Positions 29,381 to 37,785 of a stretch of 37,785 nucleotides of DNA are shown here, piece after piece. This stretch comes from an uncultured beta proteobacterium. GTDB taxonomy: Bacteria; Pseudomonadota; Gammaproteobacteria; Burkholderiales; Burkholderiaceae_C. Every line of letters starts with the position of its first letter. Positions within the stretch are counted from its first letter, which is position 1. Where the stretch lies: positions 1-37,785 of the forward strand of contig CAIKVZ010000032.1 in the NCBI GenBank assembly GCA_903830985.1, given 5' to 3'. The translations under genes were made by a program, and so were the position numbers. The notes below the pieces were generated by a model. The model was not told where the DNA came from. It saw only the letters and a list, made by a program, of their open reading frames with translations, and made no database searches.

Positions 29381-29436
29381 AGCCCGGCCCATCACCCACG
29401 CGAACCACCCCGAAAAGAGGCCGGTCGCATTTTTTT
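29381..29436 (+). other. Possible weak attenuator between xylA and the receptor gene
   Basis: CCGGCC (about 29384-29389) can pair with GGCCGG (about 29419-29424), and a run of seven T follows at 29430-29436. The 29-nt loop is large for an intrinsic terminator, so partial termination or pausing is the most that can be suggested. Confidence 0.2.
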
Positions 29437-29460
29437 CAATTTACCACCACTGGAGACGAC

Positions 29461-32400
29461 ATGAGGAAATTTCAGAGAACAGCCATATCCATCGCCGCAG
29501 CACAGGTTGCCCTGTTCTGCTGTGGCGCAGCCTTCGCCCAGACCACCCCGGTGGCCGCGAGCACCGACTTGCAGAAGGTCGTCATCTCAGGCCAGCGCGC
29601 CGCGCTGGCATCGGCGCAGAAGATCAAGCAGGACTCGGACGAGATCGTCGACTCCATCGTCGCCGAGGACATGGGCAAGCTGCCCGACCAGTCGGTCGGC
29701 GAAGTGCTGCAGCGCATCGTCGGCGTGACCATCGACCGCACGATGGCGAAGAACGATCCCGAGCACTTTTCGGTCGAAGGCTCCAACGTCTCGATTCGCG
29801 GCCTGAGCTATGTCCGCTCCGAAATCAACGGCCGCGATGCCTTCTCCGCCAACGGCGGGCGGGCGCTGAATTTCGAGGACGTGCCGCCTGAACTGATGGC
29901 CGGCGTCGATGTCTACAAGAGCCCCTCGGCCGAGCAGATCGAAGGCTCGATCGGCGGACTGGTGAACCTGCGCACCGCGATGCCGTTTGACTTCAAGGGC
30001 CTGAAGGCCTCGGTCACGGCAAGGTCAAGCTACTCCGAACTCAGGGGCAAATCGTCCCCCTCGGAGTCCGTCCTGTTGTCCAACCGCTGGAAGACGGACA
30101 TCGGTGAATTCGGCGCCCTGGTGGACTTCGCGCATTCGGACAGCTACACCCGCACCGACGCCTTCCAGGTCGAGCCCTACTACCCGCGCACCGACATCGT
30201 CAACGGCCAGACCGTCTGGGTGCCCAAGGGTTCGCAGTGGCGCACGCTGGAATTCGACCGCAAGCGCGACGGCCTGTACGGCGCCCTGCAGTGGAAGAAC
30301 GACAAGAACCTCGAGACGTCGCTGACCTACTTCAAATCGAAATACCAGATGACCTGGAACGAGAATGCGATCTTTGCGCAGTCCAGCCCGTACAACATCA
30401 AGGTCGCTTCGGGCGCCACCTACAGTGCGAACGGCACCTTTCTCAACGGCACGCTGAGCGACAGCGCCGACGGCGGCATCAATTTCGGTGCCGACACCCG
30501 CACCGCAACGCGCAATTCCGACACGCAGGACCTGTCCTGGAAAATCAAATGGAAGGCCTCGGACCGCCTGAGATTCTCGACCGACCTGCAGCTGATACGC
30601 GCCACAACCAACAGCTTCGACTCGACGGTTGCCACGGGCATTCAGATGCCCCAGGAGAACCTGAACCTCGGCGGCGGCGTGCCCCAGCTGAACTTCAGCG
30701 CGGCAGACAAGGCCTATCTGGCCAACCCGGCCAACTACTACTGGGCCTTCACCATGGAGCACATGGACAAGAGCGTGGCCAACGAGAAGTCGTGGCGCGC
30801 CGATGGCCAGTTCGATTTCGACAGCTCCGTGCTGCGCGACCTGCGCTTTGGCGTGCGCCTGACGGACCGTGACGCGCTCACGCAGAACTCCAACCCGGGC
30901 TACAACTGGTCGCCGATCACGCAGACCTGGCAGCAGGGCTGGGACATCAACCACTTGGCCTATCTGAACGACCCGCGCTTCAGCGGCAACACGCAGGTAC
31001 ACAACTTCACCAACTTCTTCAATTCGAACATGTCGGTGCCGTCGCTGATTTTCCCCAGCCTCTCGACGGCGACAGGCTATCCCTCCAGCTACGAAGCGCT
31101 GCACGCCTACCACGACATCCTGTGCCACGAGCAGACCGCAGCGAACGGCTGGGGCAGTGGCTGCGCCGCCTGGGCGCCTGCGACCTTTGGCACGGACCCT
31201 TCGGGCACCAACGACCAGCGCGAGCGCACCCAGGCCGCCTACGGTCAGCTGCGCTTCGGCTGGGATGACCTGGCCTACCCGGTGGACGGCAACGTCGGTA
31301 TGCGCCTGGTGCACACGCAGGGCCAGGCAAATGGCTACACGGTGTTCAAGGCCAGCGGCCTCACCATCCCCCCAGGCGCCACGCAAGGCGGCCAGGGCGT
31401 GCCGGTGATCGCCGACTATGCCAAGTCGCAAAGCTACACCAACTCCTACACCAACTTGCTGCCCAGCCTGAACCTGCGCATGAAGGGGCCGAACAACTGG
31501 CAGTACCGCTTTGCCTATTCGAACGGGCTGTCGCGTCCGGACCTCACGCAGTTGCAGGCCTACACCAACCTGACCCAGACCGTCACCTCGCACACGGTCA
31601 CCAATCCGAACGGCTCCAAGACCGTGGTGGTGGACAGCGTCGACCAGTCGGGCACGGCCTCGGGCAACCCCTTCCTCAAGCCCACCCTGTCGAACCAGGT
31701 GGACCTGACGGCGGAGTGGTATTTCGAGCCCACCGGTTCGTTCACGGTCTCGGCCTTCAGCAAGAAGCTCAAGGACATCGTCATCAACCAGACCTTCGCC
31801 ACACCCCTGGTGGACGCGAGCGGCAAGACGAACAACTTCACCACCACGGGTCCGGTCAATGGCGCCAATGGCACGGCCAACGGCTTCGAGGTGGCGTTCC
31901 AGAAGTACTTCAACAAGTTGCCAGGCTGGATGTCGGGCATCGGCATGCAGGCCAACTACACCTTTGTTGACAGCCACCAGGACCTGTACTCGCCCGTCAG
32001 CCAGGCTTACTGCACCGGGGGCAACTCGGCAGCCAACCTGAACCTGAACCTGAATGGTTGCGACACCAACGGCAAGACCTTCGGCAATTTGCCGCTGGTC
32101 AATCTGTCCCGTCACTCCTTCAACCTGGCGCTGCTGTATGACCAGGGTCCGCTGTCGGCCCGACTGGCCTACAACTGGCGCTCCAAGTACCTGCAGGCCG
32201 TGAACGTGAACGGCACCCAGGGCGGCGACGGCACCGACACCAACCCGAAGAGCGCGACCCTTGGCCAGCAGAACGTGGCATGGGGTCTGCCGGTCTGGGC
32301 GGACTCCTATGGCCAACTGGATGGCGGCGTGTTCTACAAGGTCAACGACAAGCTGACGCTCGGCCTGGAGGCTCAGAACCTGACCGATTCGACCTACACG

Positions 32401-32490
32401 CAGCTGATGCAGCAGGGGATCGGCATGATGGGCCGGGCCTACTTCAAGACCGGCCGGCGTTACGCGATGCAGGCACGCTACGACTTCTGA
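29461..32490 (+). CDS. TonB-dependent receptor (Xanthomonas/Caulobacter carbohydrate type), probable xyloglucan-oligosaccharide transporter
   Basis: Outer-membrane receptor of about 1009 residues. A Sec leader (MRKFQRTAISIAAAQVALF, cleavage near AFA-Q at 26) is followed by the TonB-box-like LQKVVISGQR. The plug domain spans about 55-175 (MGKLPDQSVGEVLQRIVGVTI, VSIRGLSYVRSEINGRD, EQIEGSIGGLVNLRT). A large barrel ends in MQARYDF. The MGKLPDQSVGEVLQR-type plug is the hallmark of the large Xanthomonas/Caulobacter sugar-receptor subfamily, different from the receptor at 20502-23228. The ATG at 29461 has GGAG upstream. A longer frame overlapping xylA was rejected. The glycosidases downstream suggest xyloglucan fragments as cargo. 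Strong stem-loops follow its stop codon. Confidence 0.93.
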   Translation: MRKFQRTAISIAAAQVALFCCGAAFAQTTPVAASTDLQKVVISGQRAALASAQKIKQDSDEIVDSIVAEDMGKLPDQSVGEVLQRIVGVTIDRTMAKNDPEHFSVEGSNVSIRGLSYVRSEINGRDAFSANGGRALNFEDVPPELMAGVDVYKSPSAEQIEGSIGGLVNLRTAMPFDFKGLKASVTARSSYSELRGKSSPSESVLLSNRWKTDIGEFGALVDFAHSDSYTRTDAFQVEPYYPRTDIVNGQTVWVPKGSQWRTLEFDRKRDGLYGALQWKNDKNLETSLTYFKSKYQMTWNENAIFAQSSPYNIKVASGATYSANGTFLNGTLSDSADGGINFGADTRTATRNSDTQDLSWKIKWKASDRLRFSTDLQLIRATTNSFDSTVATGIQMPQENLNLGGGVPQLNFSAADKAYLANPANYYWAFTMEHMDKSVANEKSWRADGQFDFDSSVLRDLRFGVRLTDRDALTQNSNPGYNWSPITQTWQQGWDINHLAYLNDPRFSGNTQVHNFTNFFNSNMSVPSLIFPSLSTATGYPSSYEALHAYHDILCHEQTAANGWGSGCAAWAPATFGTDPSGTNDQRERTQAAYGQLRFGWDDLAYPVDGNVGMRLVHTQGQANGYTVFKASGLTIPPGATQGGQGVPVIADYAKSQSYTNSYTNLLPSLNLRMKGPNNWQYRFAYSNGLSRPDLTQLQAYTNLTQTVTSHTVTNPNGSKTVVVDSVDQSGTASGNPFLKPTLSNQVDLTAEWYFEPTGSFTVSAFSKKLKDIVINQTFATPLVDASGKTNNFTTTGPVNGANGTANGFEVAFQKYFNKLPGWMSGIGMQANYTFVDSHQDLYSPVSQAYCTGGNSAANLNLNLNGCDTNGKTFGNLPLVNLSRHSFNLALLYDQGPLSARLAYNWRSKYLQAVNVNGTQGGDGTDTNPKSATLGQQNVAWGLPVWADSYGQLDGGVFYKVNDKLTLGLEAQNLTDSTYTQLMQQGIGMMGRAYFKTGRRYAMQARYDF

Positions 32491-32504
32491 TCGTCAGCGC
32501 GAGA

Positions 32505-32541
32505 CCCATCGACGGCAGGCGCCCAGCCTGGCGTCGATGGG
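32505..32541 (+). other. Strong intercistronic stem-loop behind the xyl-operon receptor gene
   Basis: CCCATCGACG pairs perfectly with CGTCGATGGG. An inner CAGGC/GCCTG stem continues it after a single G-G mismatch, around a 5-nt loop. This gives about 15 pairs in all. It begins 15 nt after the receptor stop and has no T-run behind it. It probably protects the upstream message or reduces expression of the downstream glycosidases. Confidence 0.65.
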
Positions 32542-32569
32542 CTGTACCCGGCAGCCTGGATCTGCGACG

Positions 32570-32591
32570 ATCCGGCCGATCACGGCCGGAT
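32570..32591 (+). other. Second stem-loop in the receptor-GH35 gap
   Basis: ATCCGGCC and GGCCGGAT form a perfect 8-bp stem with a 6-nt loop, ending 25 nt before the GH35 ATG. A pyrimidine-rich stretch, not a T-run, follows. Together with the element at 32505-32541 it fills most of the 126-bp gap. It could also affect access to the GH35 start. Confidence 0.5.
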
Positions 32592-32616
32592 TCACCCCCT
32601 CCCATTGGTAACGCCC

Positions 32617-34284
32617 ATGTTCAAACTGTTTCATATCGCCAGCCTGCTGGCCCTGGCGGCGATGAGCGCTCTGGGTGCCGTCTCGGCGCAAGCCGACACG
32701 CCGCAGATCCGCCCGCATCTGGTCGAGCGCGAGGGGCGCCAGGCCCTGATGGTCGACGGCGCGCCGTTTCTGGTGCTTGGCGCGCAAGTCCACAACTCCA
32801 GCAACTACCCTGCGGCGCTGAAAAAAGTCTGGCCCGCCGTGCAGGACATGCACGCCAACACGGTCGCAGTCCCGGTGGCCTGGGAGCAGGTCGAGCCGGT
32901 CGAGGGCCGTTTCGATTTCAGTTTTGTCGACACCCTGGTCGCGCAGGCGCGGGAACACCGGGTTCGACTCGTCGTGCTGTGGTTCGGCACCTGGAAGAAC
33001 ACCAGCCCCCAGTACACGCCGGCCTGGGTGAAATTCGACAACCAGCGCTTCCCGCGCATGCTCGACAAGGACGGCAAACCGATCTACTGCCTCTCGCCCT
33101 GGGGCGAGGAGACGCTGCGAGCGGACAAGCGCGCTTTCACGGCTTTGATGGCACATCTCAGGAAGATCGACCAGGACCGGTACACCGTCATCATGGTCCA
33201 GGTGGAGAATGAGGTCGGCACCTGGGGCTCGGTGCGCGACTTCGGCGCCAAGGCCCAGGCCGCGTTCGAGCAGGATGTGCCGCTGGCCGTGCTGCGCGCC
33301 AAGAAGTCGCCCGTGCCACTGGCCGCCTCCGGCAACTGGCGTGCGGTCTACGGGGACTATGCCGACGAATACTTCCATGCCTTTTCAATGGCAAGGTACA
33401 TCGAGGAGATCGCCAAGGCGGGCCGCGCGGTCTACGACCTGCCGATGTACGTGAACAACGCGCTGCGGGATTCTCTGGCGCCGATGGCCCCCTGGAGCGG
33501 CAACTTTGCCAGCGGCGGTCCGACCTACGACGTGATCGACATCTACAAGGCGGCCGCACCGCACATCGACATCGTTGCGCCCGACATCTACAGCCCGGAC
33601 AGCAGGCAGGTGCTTGCCACCATGAACAACTTCCAGCGCCCCGACAATGCGCTGTGGGTGCCCGAGATCGGCAACGCCGCGCCCTATGCGCGCTACCTTT
33701 ACGCCATCCTCGGACGCGGTGCGCTGGGCGTGACGCCGTTTGGCATGGACGACGCCAACTACAGCAATTTCCCGCTGGGCAGCCAGCACACCGACGCGCG
33801 CGTACTGGCGCCCTTCGCACCGATCTACGCCGCCTTCGGCCCCATGCAGCGTCAGTGGGCGCGCTGGGCTTTCGAGGGTCGCACGCAAGGCCTTGCCGAG
33901 GCGCAGGATCACGCCGACCAGAGCCTCGCCCTGAAGGGCTGGAAGGCCAACATCAGTTTCGGCCAATGGCAGTTCGGCGAGAAGGACTGGCCGCAGAACG
34001 CCAAGGCGCCGCCGCCGCACGCCAGCGAACTGCTCGGCGCGGTGGCCATCGCGCAGATCGGCGCCAACGAGTTCGTCATCGTCGGCCAGTACGCGCGCGT
34101 GCGCATCGAGCCTACGGAGCTGCAGGGCAAGCTCGGCGCGCTGATCGACAGTGCCGAGGAAGGCCAGTTCGACGCGACGGGCCGCTGGGTCATGACACGC
34201 CGCTGGAACGGCGACCAGGCCGACTACGGTCTGAACTTCAGCGCCCGCCCCGTGGTCCTCAAGGTCAAGATGGGCCGGTACTGA
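32617..34284 (+). CDS. GH35 beta-galactosidase (with DUF5597-type C-terminus)
   Basis: Retaining beta-galactosidase of about 555 residues. A Sec leader (cleavage near SAQA-D at 26) is followed by a TIM barrel with the GH35 acid/base motif QVENE (195-199, proton donor E199) and the nucleophile in WVPEIGN (E350). The C-terminal part (about 390-550) is the region seen in GH35 proteins of the Cellvibrio Bgl35A/Xanthomonas GalD35 kind. Those enzymes remove galactose from xyloglucan side chains. The ATG at 32617 gives the leader; a TTG four codons upstream is possible. GH95 follows 35 bp later, a pair also known from xyloglucan loci. Pectic galactan side chains are an alternative target. Confidence 0.87.
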   Translation: MFKLFHIASLLALAAMSALGAVSAQADTPQIRPHLVEREGRQALMVDGAPFLVLGAQVHNSSNYPAALKKVWPAVQDMHANTVAVPVAWEQVEPVEGRFDFSFVDTLVAQAREHRVRLVVLWFGTWKNTSPQYTPAWVKFDNQRFPRMLDKDGKPIYCLSPWGEETLRADKRAFTALMAHLRKIDQDRYTVIMVQVENEVGTWGSVRDFGAKAQAAFEQDVPLAVLRAKKSPVPLAASGNWRAVYGDYADEYFHAFSMARYIEEIAKAGRAVYDLPMYVNNALRDSLAPMAPWSGNFASGGPTYDVIDIYKAAAPHIDIVAPDIYSPDSRQVLATMNNFQRPDNALWVPEIGNAAPYARYLYAILGRGALGVTPFGMDDANYSNFPLGSQHTDARVLAPFAPIYAAFGPMQRQWARWAFEGRTQGLAEAQDHADQSLALKGWKANISFGQWQFGEKDWPQNAKAPPPHASELLGAVAIAQIGANEFVIVGQYARVRIEPTELQGKLGALIDSAEEGQFDATGRWVMTRRWNGDQADYGLNFSARPVVLKVKMGRY

Positions 34285-34319
34285 GCCATGGGCCTGTCGC
34301 ATCCTCACGCCCTCGTTGC

Positions 34320-36689
34320 ATGCGCCTGATCCTTCGCCTGCTGCTGGTCATGGGCCTCGCCTGGGCGGGCGCGCTCGCCGCGGCCGCACCGGACCTGAGC
34401 TTGCGCTACCTGGCGCCGGCGCCAGACACGGCCCAGGGCTGGGAGCGCGAAGCCCTGCCCATCGGCAATGGCCGCCTGGGCGCCATGCTGTTTGGCCAGG
34501 TGGCGCGCGAGCATGTGCAGTTCAACGACATCACGCTGTGGTCCGGCGACGCGCAGGCCATGGGCGCCTACCAGGCCTTCGGCGATTTCTTTGTCGAACT
34601 TGACGGCCACGAAGCAGCCGTGTCGGATTACCGGCGCGAACTGCAACTGGACCGGGGCCGCCAACTCTTGCGCTACACGCTGGGCGGCGTGCACTTCCAG
34701 CGCGAGGCCTTCGCCAGCCATCCGGCGCAGGTCATCGTGCTGCGCTTGACGGCCGACGCCAGGGGACGCTACAGCGGGCGCATCCGCCTGAGCGACATGC
34801 ACGGCGCACAGGTCTCGGCAGCGGGACAGCGTCTCATGGCCAGCGGTGCGCTGCCCAGCCTTTCGCCCGGTGTCACACCCCTGCGCTATGTCAGCCAGCT
34901 GCAGCTGGTGAACGAGGGCGGACGCGTGCGCAGAAACGGCGACACCCTGGTTTTTCGCGACTGCGACGCATTGACCCTGATCCTGGGCGGCGGCACCAGC
35001 TATGTGGCCGATGCGTCCCGGCGCTTTCAGGGCGGGCATCCGATGCAGCGCGTCACCGCCCAGGTGAACGCCGCGGCGCGGCGCCACATTGACGCTCTGC
35101 GCAGCGAACACGAGCGCGACTTCGGCGCGCTGTTTGGCCGCGTCAGTCTGGACCTGGGGCGGACTGCGCCGGCGCGGCGCCAACTGCCCACCGATGCGCG
35201 CATCGCCGCCTATACCGGGCAGGGCGAGGACCCCGAACTGGAAGCGCAGTTCTTCCAGTTCGGCCGCTATCTGCTGATCTCGAGCTCGCGCGACTCGCTG
35301 CCCGCCAATCTGCAGGGGCTGTGGAACAACAGCCTGACACCGCCCTGGAATTCGGACTACCACACCAACATCAACCTCCAGATGAACTACTGGCCGGCGG
35401 GGCCCGCGCAGCTGTCCGAACTGCAGCGGCCGCTGCTGGGCTTTGTGCGCAGCCAGCTGCCGCTGTACCGCCAGGCGGTGGCCGAGCGCGCCGCGCAGGC
35501 CCTGCGCGACCCGGCCTCGCTGCCGGCCGAAGTGGCGCCCTGGGACCATTCGGTGCAGCCCCCGGTCGAGACCTTCCTCACGGGTGACCGGCGTGCGGCG
35601 CGCGGCTGGACGGTGCGCACCGAATCGAATCCGTTTGGCGCCCTGGGCTATCTGTGGAACAAGACCGGCAACGCCTGGTACGCCCAGCATTTCTGGGAGC
35701 ACTACGCGTTCACGCAGGACCGGGCCTTTCTGCGCAACCAAGCCTACCCGCTGATGAAGGAGGTTTGCGAATTCTGGCAGGACCAGCTCAAGGCCCTGCC
35801 CGACGGGCAGCTCGTGGCGCCGATGGGCTGGTCGCCCGAGCACGGGCCGATCGAGGACGGCGTGAGCTTCGATCAGGAGCTCATCTGGGACCTGTTCAAC
35901 AACACCGTCGAAGCGGCGGACGTGCTCGGCATCGACAGGCCGTTTCGCGAACAGATCGCCGCCCTGCGCGACCGCCTGGCGGCGCCCCGGGTGGGCAGCT
36001 GGGGGCAGCTGCTGGAATGGCGCACCGAGAAGTCCGACGCGGTGCTCGACACCCCGGGCGACACGCACCGCCATGTCTCGCACCTGTTCGCGCTGTTTCC
36101 GGGACGGCAAATCTCGCCGGCGCGCACACCGGCGCTGGCCGCCGCTGCGCGCAGCACGCTGCAGGCCCGCGGCGACGCGGGCACGGGCTGGTCGATGGCC
36201 TGGAAGATGGCGTTCTGGGCCCGACTGCACGACGGTGAGCACGCCCATCGCATGCTGCGCGGCCTGCTGGCCCAGCCGGGCGCGCGTGCCGCCCAGCAGA
36301 GCGGCGCCGGCAGCGAGACCAACAACGCCGGCGGCACCTACCCCAACATGTTCGACGCCCATCCGCCGTTCCAGATCGACGGCAATTTCGGCGCCACCGC
36401 AGCCATGGCCGAGATGCTGCTGCAGTCGCAGGACGGCGTGATCGAGCTGCTGCCGGCGCTGCCGCCCGGCTGGCCTGAAGGTTCGGTGCACGGACTGCGC
36501 GCCCGGGGCGGCTTCGAGGTCGATCTGGCCTGGTCGCAGGGCGAGCTGAAACAGGCCACCGTGCGCAGCGTGGCCGGCGCGGGCGGGGGCAAGCTGCGCT
36601 GGCGCGACCAGTTGCTCGAACTGCGGCTGCGCCCTGGCCAAAGCCGCCATTTCAATTTCACTGCCGTCCCACAGACCGTTTCAAAATGA
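34320..36689 (+). CDS. GH95 alpha-L-fucosidase (or alpha-L-galactosidase)
   Basis: Inverting glycosidase of about 789 residues. A Sec leader ([20 protein letters not shown], cleavage near AAA-P at 23) precedes an N-terminal beta domain beginning with [19 protein letters not shown]. The (alpha/alpha)6 catalytic barrel follows. Residues equivalent to the known GH95 active site are N350 and N352 in [12 protein letters not shown]507 in GWSPEHGP and D687 in [11 protein letters not shown]. In xyloglucan loci GH95 enzymes remove the terminal fucose that caps the galactose later removed by GH35. The ATG at 34320 has no clear ribosome-binding site but is the only start giving a leader. Its stop overlaps the next gene as ATGA. 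Confidence 0.9.
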   Translation: MRLILRLLLVMGLAWAGALAAAAPDLSLRYLAPAPDTAQGWEREALPIGNGRLGAMLFGQVAREHVQFNDITLWSGDAQAMGAYQAFGDFFVELDGHEAAVSDYRRELQLDRGRQLLRYTLGGVHFQREAFASHPAQVIVLRLTADARGRYSGRIRLSDMHGAQVSAAGQRLMASGALPSLSPGVTPLRYVSQLQLVNEGGRVRRNGDTLVFRDCDALTLILGGGTSYVADASRRFQGGHPMQRVTAQVNAAARRHIDALRSEHERDFGALFGRVSLDLGRTAPARRQLPTDARIAAYTGQGEDPELEAQFFQFGRYLLISSSRDSLPANLQGLWNNSLTPPWNSDYHTNINLQMNYWPAGPAQLSELQRPLLGFVRSQLPLYRQAVAERAAQALRDPASLPAEVAPWDHSVQPPVETFLTGDRRAARGWTVRTESNPFGALGYLWNKTGNAWYAQHFWEHYAFTQDRAFLRNQAYPLMKEVCEFWQDQLKALPDGQLVAPMGWSPEHGPIEDGVSFDQELIWDLFNNTVEAADVLGIDRPFREQIAALRDRLAAPRVGSWGQLLEWRTEKSDAVLDTPGDTHRHVSHLFALFPGRQISPARTPALAAAARSTLQARGDAGTGWSMAWKMAFWARLHDGEHAHRMLRGLLAQPGARAAQQSGAGSETNNAGGTYPNMFDAHPPFQIDGNFGATAAMAEMLLQSQDGVIELLPALPPGWPEGSVHGLRARGGFEVDLAWSQGELKQATVRSVAGAGGGKLRWRDQLLELRLRPGQSRHFNFTAVPQTVSK

Positions 36690-37785
36690 ACCTTCATTCC
36701 CACGTGCGCCGATTCGCCATCACCGCCGCCTGGTTTGCCGCCAGCGCGGCGGCGCAGGGCGCAGCCGCCGAACCGCAGGAACTGCGTCTGTTCGACGGTC
36801 GGCCGGCCGCCGGCTGGCATTTCCTGGTGGCCGATTTCGAATCCACCCAGGTGCTGGACCGCGATGCCGTGCAGGTGCCCCACAGCGCGCAACCGCGTGT
36901 GCCACAGAGCCGGGTCGGCGCGCGGCGTTCCGCCAAGGACGCACCCGATGACGCGGTGAGCTTGCAGTGGAAAGACGCGTGGTACGCAGCGCTGCGCCTG
37001 GAAGGCGGCAAGGCGCTGGACCTGCGGCCCTTCATCGTTGACGGAACCCTGGAGTTCGATCTGTTGGTCCAGGAGATGTCCCAGGGTGGTCTGCACGTGG
37101 CTATCGGCTGCGGCAAGGACTGCCACCGCAAGGTCAACTACGTGCTGCCCTCGCGCGAACTGGCCGGCAAGGGCTGGCAGCACATGGCGTTCGCGCTGTC
37201 CTGCTTCGTGCGCCAGGGCGATGATTTCAGTGCCGTGCCCCAGCCCTTCATTCTGGACGGCAGTGGCAGCGGTGAGGCGTCGGTGGCCAATGTGCGTTTC
37301 GTGCACCGCGGCCAAGCCACGTCAGCATGCCCCGACTACCGCACCGAGTCCGTCACCCCATCGCCGCTGAACCAGGTCTGGGCGCTGGAATGGTGGCTCA
37401 AGCGCCACCAGGCCAAGCTCGACGAAATCAGCCAGCTCAAACAGGCCGGACAGCGCAGCGAGATCGTCTTCATTGGCGACTCCATCACCCATGGCTGGGA
37501 GGACAGCGGCCGCAAGGTCTGGGACGAGTTCTTCGCGCCATACCATGCGCTGGACCTGGGCTTCGGCGGCGACCACACCGAGAACGTGCTGTGGCGACTG
37601 CAGCACGGCGAAGTCGACGGCATCGCGCCGAAGCTGGCGGTGCTGATGATAGGCACGAACAACACAGGCGACCGTCAGGAGGACCCGCGCACCACGGCGG
37701 CGGGCATTCGCCGCATCCTGGACGAACTGGGCCAGCGCCTGCCGCGCACGCGCGTCCTGCTGCTGGCGGTGTTCCCCCGCGATCC
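36686..37785 (+). CDS. SGNH/GDSL esterase with N-terminal ExoP-like domain, C-terminus cut by right edge
   Basis: 366 codons are visible. A signal peptide (cleavage near AAA-E at 28) leads into a beta-rich domain at about 32-208. Its pattern ([55 protein letters not shown]) resembles the galactose-binding-like C-terminal domain of ExoP-type GH3 glucosidases. The second part is an SGNH hydrolase with [12 protein letters not shown] (nucleophile S266), [15 protein letters not shown] and MIGTNNTGD. The last block with the catalytic His lies beyond the edge. Translation is coupled to GH95 (ATGA overlap). A role as an acetylesterase on xyloglucan or another hemicellulose is inferred from place and fold. 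The domain match is from memory and needs a profile search. Confidence 0.8.
   Translation, partial: MNLHSHVRRFAITAAWFAASAAAQGAAAEPQELRLFDGRPAAGWHFLVADFESTQVLDRDAVQVPHSAQPRVPQSRVGARRSAKDAPDDAVSLQWKDAWYAALRLEGGKALDLRPFIVDGTLEFDLLVQEMSQGGLHVAIGCGKDCHRKVNYVLPSRELAGKGWQHMAFALSCFVRQGDDFSAVPQPFILDGSGSGEASVANVRFVHRGQATSACPDYRTESVTPSPLNQVWALEWWLKRHQAKLDEISQLKQAGQRSEIVFIGDSITHGWEDSGRKVWDEFFAPYHALDLGFGGDHTENVLWRLQHGEVDGIAPKLAVLMIGTNNTGDRQEDPRTTAAGIRRILDELGQRLPRTRVLLLAVFPRD

Noticed and set aside
29137-29460. Upstream extension of the second receptor gene into xylA
   Set aside because: The extension lacks a signal peptide and overlaps the conserved end of xylA; the ATG at 29461 has a ribosome-binding site and a normal leader.
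30025-32316. 763-codon minus-strand open frame inside the second receptor gene
   Set aside because: Fully antisense to a clear TonB-dependent receptor; long open frames on the opposite strand are expected at this base composition.
34305-36650. 781-codon minus-strand open frame opposite GH95
   Set aside because: Same reason: the plus strand encodes a complete GH95 enzyme with active-site residues, and the antisense product resembles nothing.

Overview
The window is high-GC, gene-dense chromosomal DNA from a Gram-negative plant-polysaccharide degrader. The best guess is a betaproteobacterium of the Burkholderiales (Comamonadaceae/Sphaerotilaceae type). This rests on the TRAP transporter plus glycerate kinase/pyruvate kinase arrangement, the Comamonadaceae-like ExbB with a long Ala/Pro leader, and the codon bias. 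The genus cannot be fixed from the sequence alone. No tRNA, rRNA, CRISPR array, insertion sequence or phage gene was seen.

Layout. (1) Positions 1-1119, minus strand: exbB and the start of exbD, the energy module for TonB-dependent uptake. (2) Positions 1425-12112, minus strand: a ten-gene galacturonate-oxidation operon in the order udh, SMP-30 lactonase, dctP-dctQ-dctM, garD, garL, garR, glycerate 2-kinase, pyk. It predicts the route galacturonate -> galactarolactone -> galactarate -> 5-keto-4-deoxyglucarate -> pyruvate + tartronate semialdehyde -> glycerate -> 2-phosphoglycerate -> (enolase, not here) -> pyruvate. (3) Positions 12381-13250, plus strand: a divergent aldose 1-epimerase. (4) Positions 13254-23228, minus strand: a pectin-capture operon of TonB-dependent receptor, GH28, CE12 rhamnogalacturonan acetylesterase, GH28-CE8 fusion and a second GH28. 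(5) Positions 23524-25089, minus strand: a flavin-dependent tryptophan-halogenase-family protein. (6) Positions 25287 to the right edge, plus strand: ROK regulator, xylB, xylA, a second TonB-dependent receptor, GH35, GH95, and an SGNH esterase with an unusual N-terminal domain, cut by the edge. This looks like a xyloglucan locus joined to xylose catabolism.

How it works together (inference). The receptor at 20502-23228 would bring oligogalacturonides into the periplasm. The two Tat-type GH28 enzymes, the GH28-CE8 fusion and the CE12 esterase would reduce them to galacturonate, the TRAP system would import it, and the gar operon would oxidise it. On the right, the second receptor would take in xyloglucan fragments, GH35/GH95/esterase would strip galactose, fucose and perhaps acetyl groups, and XylA/XylB would consume the xylose.

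The most notable signals outside coding regions are as follows. There is a nearly identical promoter module in front of the galacturonate operon and the pectin operon: -35 TTGACG, 17-bp spacer, -10 GATAAT, a TTGTCNGACAA palindrome over the start site and an AGGG-AATA/AAAA-CCCCTAG element near -61. A variant of the last element also occurs before the xyl operon. Strong stem-loops lie directly behind both receptor genes. A short relic of a garD-like gene lies between pyk and exbB.
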